From Spirochaetaceae bacterium (lineage in GTDB: Bacteria > Spirochaetota > Spirochaetia > UBA9216), in assembly GCA_028527945.1 (NCBI GenBank), contig JAQQAK010000209.1:1-14110 (forward strand): DNA of 14,110 nucleotides. Direction: 5' to 3'. Positions 1 to 7,315 of this stretch are shown in pieces. A program made the translations under genes and the position numbers. Position 1 is the first letter of the stretch. The number at the start of each line of letters is the position of its first letter. The notes beneath the pieces were generated by a model, which saw nothing but the letters and a program-made list of their open reading frames with translations, was not told the DNA's origin and did no database searches.

Positions 1-421
1 GAACTGTAATAATAAGATATGATATTGGGACAACTAATATGAAGCTTTGAGAAATAATACGAAGGGTATCATCCTTTGTTTGCAGCGCATATATATACAT
101 TGCCGCAATGGCCAGCATAATAATAAGAAGAACTACATCAACTAACTTATTAATTTTATTATAATAAGCAATAAAGCCAATTATTATAAAATATCCAGAA
201 ACGGCCTCAACAAAAACTAATACAATATTATGAGCTAATGAAGTGTTATTTTTTAATATTAGTGATACCGCTATAGCTATAAAATATAGAAAATAACTTA
301 TAGACCAATAAACGGTTCCTTTTATTTCTGTTTTAAATGTTAAAGCAGTAATAATTGACATAATAAATGCATACAATGCAATTAACATCACCACTATGTG
401 ATAATACAATATAGATTCCAA
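1..421 (-). CDS. Multi-spanning membrane protein, N-terminal part (runs off window)
   Basis: The minus-strand frame is open from a TTG at 421 to the window edge, giving 140 residues without the C-terminus. The start is supported by GGAG six bases upstream of the TTG; there is no ATG until codon 12. The visible part is almost wholly hydrophobic and fits five membrane segments at about residues 5-28, 36-55, 64-85, 92-112 and 124-140, joined by short charged loops (for example KTEIKG and YYNKINK). This layout, beginning with a short N-terminus and a helix holding YYHIVVMLIALYAFIMSI, resembles membrane input domains found ahead of GGDEF (diguanylate cyclase) or kinase domains, but the output domain would lie outside the window, so that is a guess. 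A hairpin sits just upstream of the ribosome binding site. The coding frame is sure; the function is not. Confidence 0.7.
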   Translation of the reverse strand, partial: MESILYYHIVVMLIALYAFIMSIITALTFKTEIKGTVYWSISYFLYFIAIAVSLILKNNTSLAHNIVLVFVEAVSGYFIIIGFIAYYNKINKLVDVVLLIIMLAIAAMYIYALQTKDDTLRIISQSFILVVPISYLIITV

Positions 422-434
422 AATATTCTCCGAC

Positions 435-452
435 TTCCAGTTTTATCTGGAA
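435..452 (-). repeat. Hairpin just upstream of the membrane-protein ribosome binding site
   Basis: TTCCAG and CTGGAA form a perfect six-base inverted repeat with a six-base loop. On the minus-strand transcript it ends only a few bases before the GGAG of the TTG-started gene at 421, so it could affect translation initiation. No U-run follows it, so it is not a normal terminator. Confidence 0.4.
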
Positions 453-529
453 AAATCTAAATAACAATTGCGTACCAAGATTCAGTTCTTAAACATTCAA
501 AAAATGGGCCAATGTTAATGAAAATATTG

Positions 530-643
530 TTAAGAAATACTAATTCTCTTCCTTTTAAACAGGGATTCAGTTCTATTATAAAAATTTAAAACAATTATCC
601 CACTTTTAAATATCTTTATCCTCTTTAATGTGATATTTTCCAT
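530..643 (-). CDS. Small 37-residue basic protein or gene remnant
   Basis: A minus-strand ORF of 37 codons plus TAA starts at ATG 643 and is preceded by AAGGAG with an eight-base spacer, one of the best ribosome binding sites in the window. The predicted peptide starts MENITLKRIKIFKSGIIVLN and ends in a basic stretch (FKRKRISIS). It has no signal peptide or cysteine motif and I recognise no family. It lies about 95 bases downstream of a promoter-like element with an operator-like palindrome, and about 110 bases upstream of the membrane-protein gene, which it may precede in one transcript. It could be a true small protein, a leader peptide, or the surviving start of a deleted gene. Confidence 0.45.
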   Translation of the reverse strand: MENITLKRIKIFKSGIIVLNFYNRTESLFKRKRISIS

Positions 644-737
644 TGTATTTTCTCCTTGATTTATTGTAATGATTTTTAATTATTAATGAGTTTATAACTT
701 CTCATTTTTTGAGTCATAAATCAAGATAATAAGACTA

Positions 738-766
738 TTTTTATCGGTTTAAATCCGATAAATCAA
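738..766 (-). promoter_or_regulatory. Candidate promoter with a palindrome filling its spacer
   Basis: On the minus strand TTGATT (766-761) and TAAAAA (743-738) are separated by 17 bases. Each matches consensus at four of six positions, so the promoter would be weak. The spacer coincides with a 19-base palindrome (742-760) with arms TATCGG/CCGATA and only one mismatched pair near the centre. A dyad in this position is typical of a repressor operator. It would drive the short ORF starting at 643 and perhaps the membrane-protein gene. Confidence 0.4.
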
Positions 767-867
767 AAGATTATCAACCACCTCACCTGTAATGTCATGA
801 CAGATTATGTGCCAAAACCAGGCAAGGGATGGTTAATTTATTAGTGGTTATAAAAAACTTAAAAAAA

Positions 868-2817
868 TTATATATCCATAGCGATATGATGTCCCGCATA
901 TACTGCGTTAGTAATATTTGAAACACCTTTGCAATCACCTATCATATGAACAAGTGGGGCACAGTCTAAAAGAGGCATAGCGGCTTCATCATTAGCCTTC
1001 TGGCCAAGAGCAGAAATAACAGTTTCTGCCGGAATAACAATTTCTTCACCATCAGGATTTTTCATTTTTAGAGAATTTTCTAAAATGCCGGTTACAGTAT
1101 GAGAAGAATATACATCTATACCTTGTTTTTCAATTTCCTGAAGAAGCAGTGGCCTATGTCTGATATTTGCGTCAGGACAGAGTTCCCCTCTCATCTCAAC
1201 AATAGAAACTTGTTTGCCTTCCCGGGCAAGATGAACAGCTATCTCGCATCCTGAAAGACCGCCGCCCATTACAGCAACTTTATCCTTAACCTCGTTATGG
1301 TGATGATGGTAGTCCGTTACAGTGATAACCTGCTCTCCATCAATTCCCGGAACAGGAGGTTTAAAAGGTACAGAACCAGTTGCCGCTATAATAACATCAG
1401 CACCAATTTTATTAGCGTATTCTTTATCAACCATTGTGCCAAGACGGATATCAACCCCCTCTTTCAGCGCTATATCTCCCAAAGTTACACCAAGCTTATA
1501 CATTTCATATTTAAAAGGGATAGCCTTCTCTCCAACAAGAACACCGCCTACTTCATCACCTTTGTCACATAAAATGACCTGATGCCCTCTTTTAGCCGCT
1601 GTACAAGCAGCCTGTAATCCGGCAGGCCCCGCGCCAACGACAAGAACCTTCTTCTTTATTCTGGCCGGCAAAATTTCAGTTCCGTCAATTTCTCTACCAA
1701 TATATGGATTTACAGCACATCGCCTGGTTGAAGTCTCAGCACGTTCAGCCATACAGACAAAACAACGTAGGCAATGTCTAATGTATTGGTCCTGATTTGT
1801 CACAACCTTGTAAGGTAATTCTGGATCAGCCAAAAGAGCTCTGGCCATTTCTACAACATCAGCCTTTCCAGAGGCGATAATTTCTTCCATCATATCCGGA
1901 TCATTCAACCCACCAACGGTTGCAACCGGAACATCAACGTTTTGCTTGATGCGGGCAGCCATATAGACATTAACACCATGATCAACAAACATGGATGGAT
2001 GAGTTATTCCAAAACCTTTCTGATAAGAACCAGCCGAGACATGAAGCAAATCAATTTTTGATTGAGCAAGCTTTGCTATCTCAACACCTTCATCCAGAGT
2101 ATAACCTCCGTCAAAAAGCTCGGAACCGCTCATTCGTAATTCTACAGGAAAGCCTTTTCCAACAGCAGACCTTACACTATCCAATACTTCCAAAAGAAAC
2201 CGGCAGCGATTCTCAAGAGAACCTCCATACTCATCATCTCTTTTATTAAAAAACGGAGAAAGAAACTGGTTAATCAACCAGCCATGACCGCCATGAACCA
2301 TAACCATTTGGAACCCGGCCTTTTTGGCAAGAGCAGCCTTTTCTCCATAGGATTTAACAATTTCATCAATTAGCGGCTTTGTAAGTTGGCAAACCTTTCT
2401 TCCATCCGGTCTGACGCCTTCACTTGGCCCCCATTGAACAATTTCACCCTTCTTTTTTTTATCAACAAGATAGGTTCCGGCAAACTGACCGGAGTGTGAC
2501 AGCTCTACACTCGCTATAGCCCCATGCCTTCGTATTGCATCAGCCGTATAGGTAAAGCTGGACAATGAATCTACGGTTTCAAGATCAAGATGATACATAT
2601 GGGAGTGCTCAGTCCCCGGATGAACAACAAGCTCACTGACAGTAACAGATGCGACCCCTCCTTTTGCCCGGTATTCGTAAAATGCCGTAGATTTAGGACC
2701 AACGGTACAATCTTTTGTTATATCCGTTCCGCCCATGGGCGCGGAAAACATTCTGTTTCTAAATAATTGATTTCCCAAACGTATGGGACTACTTAGGTGT
2801 TTATATTTTCTGTTAAT
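868..2817 (-). CDS. NADH:flavin oxidoreductase, 2-enoate reductase / 2,4-dienoyl-CoA reductase-like
   Basis: This three-domain redox enzyme of the Old Yellow Enzyme/FadH/BaiCD-type family probably reduces an activated C=C bond, moving electrons from NAD(P)H through FAD and a 4Fe-4S cluster to FMN. Residue numbers use the 649-residue form. The FMN TIM barrel comes first, with the family signature HGGHGWLINQFLSP and EYGGSLENR at about 175-203. Cluster cysteines 349, 352, 355 and 367 (CX2CX2CX11C) follow, then an FAD-binding GAGPAG at 395-400 and an NAD(P)-binding GGGLSG at 518-523. A run of four histidines lies at 504-507. The first ATG/GTG/TTG (TTG 2778) has no ribosome binding site and would cut off the conserved N-terminal strand KYKHLSSPIRLGN, which is encoded in frame. 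AAGGAG lies seven bases before an ATT at 2817, so I place the start there. It is the last gene of the operon, 18 bases after the hydrolase stop. Family certain; substrate unknown. Confidence 0.9.
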   Translation of the reverse strand: MNRKYKHLSSPIRLGNQLFRNRMFSAPMGGTDITKDCTVGPKSTAFYEYRAKGGVASVTVSELVVHPGTEHSHMYHLDLETVDSLSSFTYTADAIRRHGAIASVELSHSGQFAGTYLVDKKKKGEIVQWGPSEGVRPDGRKVCQLTKPLIDEIVKSYGEKAALAKKAGFQMVMVHGGHGWLINQFLSPFFNKRDDEYGGSLENRCRFLLEVLDSVRSAVGKGFPVELRMSGSELFDGGYTLDEGVEIAKLAQSKIDLLHVSAGSYQKGFGITHPSMFVDHGVNVYMAARIKQNVDVPVATVGGLNDPDMMEEIIASGKADVVEMARALLADPELPYKVVTNQDQYIRHCLRCFVCMAERAETSTRRCAVNPYIGREIDGTEILPARIKKKVLVVGAGPAGLQAACTAAKRGHQVILCDKGDEVGGVLVGEKAIPFKYEMYKLGVTLGDIALKEGVDIRLGTMVDKEYANKIGADVIIAATGSVPFKPPVPGIDGEQVITVTDYHHHHNEVKDKVAVMGGGLSGCEIAVHLAREGKQVSIVEMRGELCPDANIRHRPLLLQEIEKQGIDVYSSHTVTGILENSLKMKNPDGEEIVIPAETVISALGQKANDEAAMPLLDCAPLVHMIGDCKGVSNITNAVYAGHHIAMDI

Positions 2818-2824
2818 AGTAATA

Positions 2825-2830
2825 CTCCTT
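2825..2830 (-). promoter_or_regulatory. Ribosome binding site that points to an ATT start
   Basis: AAGGAG (2830-2825) lies seven bases upstream of ATT (2817-2815) and about 46 bases from the first conventional start codon, TTG 2778. The frame between is open and encodes the conserved family N-terminus, so this site decides the start of the enoate reductase-type gene. Confidence 0.65.
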
Positions 2831-2835
2831 GTCTT

Positions 2836-3702
2836 TTATGCCAAAAAATCTATAATCATTTTAAAGGATTCTTCATGTCTGTCCATTCGGTTTATGGTAA
2901 ATCCATGTACACATCCGTCAAAGTTTTTTGAACAAACCTTAACGCCAGCGTTCTTGAGTTTTTCCGCGAATGCAAGCCCTTCTTCATTTAGGCGATCCTC
3001 ACCAGCTGTTATAACCAGGGTATCAGGAAAATCTTTCAGCATTTTTTCTTCCATATAAGTAGGAGAAACCCGAGGCTCCTTCAACTCTTCTTCTTTACAG
3101 TAAAAGCTGTTGTAACCTCTTGCTCTTTCAGCAGGAAGATCACGCTCATATGACGGTTTATCTGCCGGATCCTTAAACATATCCAGAGGGGCATATTCAA
3201 TAACCATTTTACTGACAGCCGGAAGATTCTTTTTCAAAAGAGTTGCAACTGCACTAACAGCAAGATTCCCACCGGCGCTGTGTCCTGTCAAACTTATCTG
3301 AGAGCGGTCTATACCCAAACGATCAGCTTCCGCGTTTACCCGATAGATAATATCTTCACATTCATTCAAAGCGGCAGGAAAAACATATTCCGGAGAAAGC
3401 TTATAATCTACATCTATCACTACACATTTAAGAGCTTCTGCAATCTTGAAACAGAAAAGTCTGTCTCGATCCAATCTTTTATTTATAAAACCGCCACCAT
3501 GAAGATTAATAACTACAGGCGAGGGGCTGCTAATATCATCAGGAGAAATCACATAAACAACAGTCTCTCCTTCTCTGCCGGAAAAGACACGTTTTTCTTC
3601 GGTAACGTTATATTTATCAAATTCGTCCTTTTCCACAGGCTTAAAACGGTTACTGTTCCGCATTCTTTCTGCCAGTTTCATTTTTTCATCAAAACTCATC
3701 AT
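2836..3702 (-). CDS. Alpha/beta hydrolase, hormone-sensitive lipase-like esterase
   Basis: This 288-residue cytoplasmic hydrolase (no signal peptide) belongs to the alpha/beta hydrolase-3 group of carboxylesterases. The oxyanion-hole HGGG is at 68-71, and the nucleophile elbow GHSAGG has Ser142 (the family more often has GDSAGG). The acid is Asp236 in ITAGEDRLNEE, and the catalytic His266 is in VHGF. All three triad residues are present in the right order and spacing, and the length is normal, so the enzyme should be active. The start is the first of two adjacent ATG codons, ten bases after AAGGGG. It lies 25 bases after the permease gene and 18 bases before the enoate reductase start, so it is probably co-transcribed with them. 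It may cleave an ester or lactone of the compound handled by the operon; the actual substrate cannot be deduced. Confidence 0.88.
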   Translation of the reverse strand: MMSFDEKMKLAERMRNSNRFKPVEKDEFDKYNVTEEKRVFSGREGETVVYVISPDDISSPSPVVINLHGGGFINKRLDRDRLFCFKIAEALKCVVIDVDYKLSPEYVFPAALNECEDIIYRVNAEADRLGIDRSQISLTGHSAGGNLAVSAVATLLKKNLPAVSKMVIEYAPLDMFKDPADKPSYERDLPAERARGYNSFYCKEEELKEPRVSPTYMEEKMLKDFPDTLVITAGEDRLNEEGLAFAEKLKNAGVKVCSKNFDGCVHGFTINRMDRHEESFKMIIDFLA

Positions 3703-3727
3703 TTGACAATTTCCCCTTCACCTAATA

Positions 3728-5014
3728 TTACAATGGTAAAACACCAATAATAATTGATACACCTACTACAGCAAGTGATAATAAATAGATTTTAAGCATA
3801 TTAGCTTTTAAATTTTCTCTAAGGGTTGTTCCAACCATTTCCATAGCCAAATAGGTTGTTGGGGCAAGAGGACTGATAAGCAGACAAAAATTGCAGCCAA
3901 TAAGCATGGCCGCAGCCATATCTACAGACGCTACACCAAAGGTTTCTCCAATTCCGGCAAAAAGAGGAAGCAGCGCAAACAAAAAGCTGTCGGCTCCAAG
4001 TATCATAAATAAAGGCATTGCCAGAATAGCAATAACGATATGGAGATAAGAACCAATAGAAGAAGGAATTAATTTTGAAAGGAAATTAACCATTTCTGTC
4101 AGCATACCACTTTTGGATACAACTCCGACAAAAACACCGGCAGAAAGCATAATAGCTGCTACAGGAAGAGCATTACCGGCAAACTTTCGCAAAGCCCCCT
4201 GCTGCTCTCTAACACCTTTATAATTCAAAACAAGAGCTATAGACAAAGCAAGAAAGAATGCCATTTTCAAATCCATCCAGCCAAAAAGAAGGATAACAAT
4301 CAAAACTCCAGTTAATCCCAAATTGAAAGGGCGAAGCTTAATCTGTCTTTCAGAATACTTTTCTTCAGTATCTTCCAGTTCTACATCCGTTGTTTTGTGA
4401 GCGTTTGTTTTATGCTCGATATAACCAAGGATTCCACATGATATTATAATTAGAACAAATGAAGCGATCTGAGCAGGAAGAAGTTTATGCCACATATCAC
4501 CTGGATCAAGCTGAAGAACAGAAGCAACCCGGATAATGCCTCCAGCCCAGGGCATCAGATTCATTACACCGATGGCTGCGCTGATAATAAAAATCATGTT
4601 AATAGGTTTTACCTTTAGTTTATTAAAAACTGGAAGCATTGCGGGAACTGTTACCAGCAAGGTTGAGGCTGATGCTCCATCCAGATGAGAAAAACAGGCA
4701 ATAAGAGCCGTAGCAATAAAAACCAGAACAATATTTTTTCCGGCAATCTTACTTAATCCTCTAACAATACCATCAAACATCCCCTGTTCACTCATAATGG
4801 AAAAGTAAAGAATCGCAAAAATTGCAAGAATCGCCGTTCGGCTTGTAATACCTACTCCGAAGGTTATAAAATTCCCTAAATCTTTAAGACCAAAACCGGC
4901 TATTAACCCAAAAACAACAGGAACAACACAAAAAACAACGACGGTATGAACCTTCTCACTTAGCAATAGTCCAATGAGGACTGCAATCATAATAAAACCA
5001 ATAGCTCCTAACAA
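3728..5014 (-). CDS. CitMHS-family carboxylate permease
   Basis: This 428-residue integral membrane protein has about twelve hydrophobic segments and matches the CitMHS family (metal-citrate/proton symporters) within the ion transporter superfamily. The family-typical HLDG loop is at residues 110-113, followed by STLLVTVPAMLPVFNKL and, after the next helices, NLMPWAGG. A long charged cytoplasmic linker (about 203-226, HKTNAHKTTDVELEDTEEK) separates the two halves. The start is TTG at 5014, with AAGGAG seven bases upstream; this ribosome binding site overlaps the end of the preceding gene, so translation may be coupled. It is likely the uptake system for the acid handled by the adjacent dehydratase-type enzyme. 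CitMHS members transport citrate or other di- and tricarboxylates, but a sugar acid is possible here given the neighbours. Family call is strong; substrate is inferred only. Confidence 0.88.
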   Translation of the reverse strand: MLGAIGFIMIAVLIGLLLSEKVHTVVVFCVVPVVFGLIAGFGLKDLGNFITFGVGITSRTAILAIFAILYFSIMSEQGMFDGIVRGLSKIAGKNIVLVFIATALIACFSHLDGASASTLLVTVPAMLPVFNKLKVKPINMIFIISAAIGVMNLMPWAGGIIRVASVLQLDPGDMWHKLLPAQIASFVLIIISCGILGYIEHKTNAHKTTDVELEDTEEKYSERQIKLRPFNLGLTGVLIVILLFGWMDLKMAFFLALSIALVLNYKGVREQQGALRKFAGNALPVAAIMLSAGVFVGVVSKSGMLTEMVNFLSKLIPSSIGSYLHIVIAILAMPLFMILGADSFLFALLPLFAGIGETFGVASVDMAAAMLIGCNFCLLISPLAPTTYLAMEMVGTTLRENLKANMLKIYLLSLAVVGVSIIIGVLPL

Positions 5015-5028
5015 TTTCCTACTCCTTT

Positions 5029-6171
5029 TTATCTATCATATACTGAACCGTCATGAGCAATCATGGCGGAAATGGATCTTTGTTTCGGTTTGAAAACATT
5101 TTCTAAATCATCAATCAATTCAATTCCAAGCCCCGGACCATCTGGAATGATCAAATAACCTTCTTCAGTTTTAAATGGCTCCTTCATCATTTCAGCTTCT
5201 CCACCAGCATGGTAGAAAGATGGAAATTCCTGAATCAAAAAATTGGGAATACAGGCATCCAGCTGTAAACAGGCCGCGGTAGAAACAGGCCCCAAAGGAT
5301 TATGCGGAGCTATTCCGACATAATGAGCTTCAGCAATTGCCGCAATCTTTTTGGCAGCAGTAATTCCACCAACTACACAGACATCCGGCCTCAGATATTT
5401 TGCGGCGCGCTGTGAGCAGAAGGATTCCATCTCCTGAATACTAACAGCCCGTTCTCCTGTAGCAACCGGAATATCTATTCTTCCAGCTACATCAGCCAGA
5501 GCTTCAACACTGTCCGGAGCAATCGGATCTTCAATAAATAGAGGAGTATATTTTTCAACTCCACGTGCAAAAGCTATAGCCTCACCAGGGCTCATGCTCC
5601 GGTGTACCTCCAAACACAGATCAAAATTATCTCCGACAGCTTCGCGGCAGACTTTTACCCTCTCAATATAGTCAGTAACCTTCCGCGCAAAAACGCCATC
5701 ATCCCTGCTTACCGTGTCAGTATTAATACTGCCGCACATCATTAAACGAGCAGCGTTAAACCCCTGCTCCTTAAGCTCCAAACAACCGGAAGCCATCTTT
5801 TCTGGTTCAGATTCAAAAACCGGAGCATATGTTCTTACTTTATCCCGGGTCTTTCCACCCAGTAGCTGATAGATGGGTACATTCAGTTTTTTACCAAGCA
5901 GATCCCAAAGCGCAATGTCAACCGCGGAAATAGCACTAAGAATAACAGAGCCGCGAAAATACATGCTTCTATACATATAATTAAAATGATGTTCTATGCG
6001 GGAAGGATCCTTGCCTATAAGATAGGTCTTGAGTTTTTGTAAAGCGCCCGCGCAGGCATCCAAATACCCCCAAGCACCCATTTCTCCAATACCGTAAATG
6101 CCCTCATCTGATTCCACTTTTACAAATAGATATTTCGACGCGGGAATCAGCTTTATGTCTGTAATAATCAT
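5029..6171 (-). CDS. Mandelate racemase/muconate lactonizing enzyme-family protein, sugar-acid dehydratase-like
   Basis: This enolase-superfamily enzyme most resembles galactonate-type acid-sugar dehydratases. Numbering from the ATG at 6171 (380 residues): the capping-domain N-terminus has GEMGAWGYL, and the barrel carries metal ligands Glu188 (in CLEVHRS), Glu214 (LFIEDP) and Glu240 (TGER). The general-base pair is Asp263 (RPDVCVVGG) and His290 (APHNPLGP). The first ligand motif reads ExH, where galactonate dehydratase has DxH, and the KxK base motif of mandelate racemase proper is absent (ARLMM), which argues against racemase activity. A GTG at 6183 is in frame, but GGAG sits six bases before the ATG at 6171, so the shorter form is chosen. 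It is the first gene of the operon, about 30 bases downstream of the predicted transcription start, and is followed 14 bases later by the permease. The reaction is probably beta-elimination of water from an acid, but cycloisomerisation cannot be excluded. Confidence 0.87.
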   Translation of the reverse strand: MIITDIKLIPASKYLFVKVESDEGIYGIGEMGAWGYLDACAGALQKLKTYLIGKDPSRIEHHFNYMYRSMYFRGSVILSAISAVDIALWDLLGKKLNVPIYQLLGGKTRDKVRTYAPVFESEPEKMASGCLELKEQGFNAARLMMCGSINTDTVSRDDGVFARKVTDYIERVKVCREAVGDNFDLCLEVHRSMSPGEAIAFARGVEKYTPLFIEDPIAPDSVEALADVAGRIDIPVATGERAVSIQEMESFCSQRAAKYLRPDVCVVGGITAAKKIAAIAEAHYVGIAPHNPLGPVSTAACLQLDACIPNFLIQEFPSFYHAGGEAEMMKEPFKTEEGYLIIPDGPGLGIELIDDLENVFKPKQRSISAMIAHDGSVYDR

Positions 6172-6207
6172 GCGACTCTCCACTGTAATGTGTTTTATGT
6201 TTAATTG

Positions 6208-6235
6208 ATTATAAATCAGTAAGTATCAAAGTCAA
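6208..6235 (-). promoter_or_regulatory. Near-consensus sigma-70 promoter of the organic-acid operon
   Basis: On the minus strand TTGACT (6235-6230) and a perfect TATAAT (6213-6208) are separated by 16 bases. Transcription would begin near 6201, leaving an untranslated leader of about 30 bases before the ATG at 6171. It is the strongest promoter match in the window and lies between the LysR gene and the first gene of the catabolic operon. Confidence 0.75.
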
Positions 6236-6255
6236 GGTTCTCTTTTTCCATTATA

Positions 6256-6285
6256 ATCAACCTTAAAGTTGATCTATTAAATCAA
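6256..6285 (-). promoter_or_regulatory. Candidate LysR operator: three alternating TTGAT/ATCAA half-sites
   Basis: A six-base dyad ATCAAC-N6-GTTGAT occupies 6256-6273, and its inner half also forms a second dyad, TTGAT-N7-ATCAA, at 6269-6285. The half-sites are centred about 57, 70 and 82 bases upstream of the predicted transcription start, the usual place for a LysR-type activator. The exact T-N11-A LysR box is not present. The encoded LysR regulator immediately upstream is the natural candidate binder. Confidence 0.55.
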
Positions 6286-6345
6286 AAAGGCCGCACATCA
6301 GATAAAATTAGGAAAGTCTTCTACAAAACAAATCAGGACTAAAAA

Positions 6346-7251
6346 TTATAAATGTTTTTTACATAGATTAAAAAAAGATAAATCATAATGTTTTGGAACA
6401 GAATCTTCTTTATAAATGATAGCTAATTCCCTCATTACAGGTTCATCACCAAAAGATAAAAGCTCTACGCAATCAGCATATTCTTCATATTGGGCAGGAA
6501 GATCATAACCTATGGTTATACCAAACTGATTTGCTACACTGAGAATTGACAACTCTGTGGTATGAACCTGTAGGCTGATTTTAGGAGATATTCCATGTTT
6601 TTCAAAAAGAGCATCCATAATCTTACGAGGCTCCTGTTCAGCATACAAACCAACAAAAGTTTCCTGCTCCAGTTCCCTGATATCTACCCAAGGATAGCGA
6701 AAACCTTCTTTATGTTCTGCCTTTAACCCAATGGGATGCCCTTTGGGAACTATTAGAACAATCTCTATCTCATTAAGTTTTTTATAGATAAAACCCTTCT
6801 TCTTTCTGGCATAGGAAGTAACGGCAAAATCAAGCAAGCCTTCCTCCAAAAGATTTATAAGATTAAGGGTATAGGAAGACTCCATTACAATATCGATATC
6901 AGAATGTTCTTCCTTGAATTCCGGAATAATCTTGGAAAAAAGGATTTTTGATAGCATTAACTGAAAACCAAAATGGATAATACCGGTTTTCTCCTGAGCT
7001 ATGCTTTCCATCTCCCGTTCCATTCCATCAAGCATCTGAACAATTTTTTTGGCCCAGTTTACATATCTTTCGCCCGCGTAGGTAAGAACAAATTTCTTTC
7101 CGGAGCGGTCAAAAAGGTCAACTCCGAGTTCACGTTCTTTAGTGAGTATATACTTACTAAGTGCTGATGGAGTTATGAAAAGTTTTTCAGCAGCCCTGTT
7201 AATATTACCTATTTCAGCTACTTTTATGATGTAATTTAGGCTTTTTTTCAT
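6346..7251 (-). CDS. LysR-family transcriptional regulator
   Basis: This 301-residue protein has an N-terminal winged helix-turn-helix (about residues 1-60; NINRAAEKLFITPSALSKYI is the recognition region) and a C-terminal periplasmic-binding-protein-like effector domain (about 90-300, with GIIHFGFQ at its first strand). Length and architecture are normal for the family. It starts at ATG 7251 with only a weak AGAAG binding site eight bases upstream. It is transcribed in the same direction as the catabolic operon and ends 174 bases before it, with a consensus promoter and dyad repeats between. That context suggests it activates the operon on binding the operon's substrate or an intermediate. 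It is not divergent from its target, unlike many LysR pairs, and it may also be co-transcribed with the LUD and DsrE genes upstream, 64 bases away. Confidence 0.92.
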   Translation of the reverse strand: MKKSLNYIIKVAEIGNINRAAEKLFITPSALSKYILTKERELGVDLFDRSGKKFVLTYAGERYVNWAKKIVQMLDGMEREMESIAQEKTGIIHFGFQLMLSKILFSKIIPEFKEEHSDIDIVMESSYTLNLINLLEEGLLDFAVTSYARKKKGFIYKKLNEIEIVLIVPKGHPIGLKAEHKEGFRYPWVDIRELEQETFVGLYAEQEPRKIMDALFEKHGISPKISLQVHTTELSILSVANQFGITIGYDLPAQYEEYADCVELLSFGDEPVMRELAIIYKEDSVPKHYDLSFFNLCKKHL

Positions 7252-7270
7252 TTATAGATCTTCTTTTATT

Positions 7271-7299
7271 ACGATAGTTATATTGGGCAGCTCTTTCAA
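7271..7299 (-). promoter_or_regulatory. Candidate promoter for the LysR gene
   Basis: On the minus strand TTGAAA (7299-7294) and TATCGT (7276-7271) are separated by 17 bases, between the LUD stop codon and the LysR start. The -10 matches consensus at four of six positions. It would let the regulator be expressed independently of the upstream LUD gene. Confidence 0.4.
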
Positions 7300-7315
7300 G
7301 AACTTTATATAAAAG

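Larger units (their letters stand above)
422..867. other. 446-base gap holding a short ORF, hairpin and operator-like palindrome
   Basis: This AT-rich stretch lies between the end of the enoate reductase gene and the membrane-protein gene. It contains, going leftwards, the reductase 3' flank, a 10-base perfect palindrome TGTCATGACA at 793-802, wider inverted arms AACCAC/GTGGTT (777-782 and 843-848), a promoter-like element with a 19-base palindrome (738-766), a 37-codon ORF (530-643) and a hairpin at 435-452. I see no clear intrinsic terminator with a T-run for the upstream operon. Confidence 0.5.

Noticed and set aside
1295..1310. Run of four histidines in the enoate reductase as an engineered tag or metal site
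   Set aside because: It is internal, only four residues, and in a variable loop before the NAD(P) domain; a natural low-complexity run is the simplest explanation.
1297..2249. Three plus-strand open frames inside the enoate reductase gene
   Set aside because: They are antisense shadows of a gene with clear FMN, Fe-S, FAD and NAD(P) motifs.
3280..3750. 156-codon plus-strand open frame
   Set aside because: It lies wholly antisense to the esterase gene, which has a full catalytic triad; the frame has no ribosome binding site and its peptide looks like random reverse-strand translation.
6205..6252. 11-codon ORF (MEKENLDFDTY) upstream of the racemase-family gene
   Set aside because: Its codons overlap the -35 and -10 of the strong promoter, so it would lie upstream of the transcription start.
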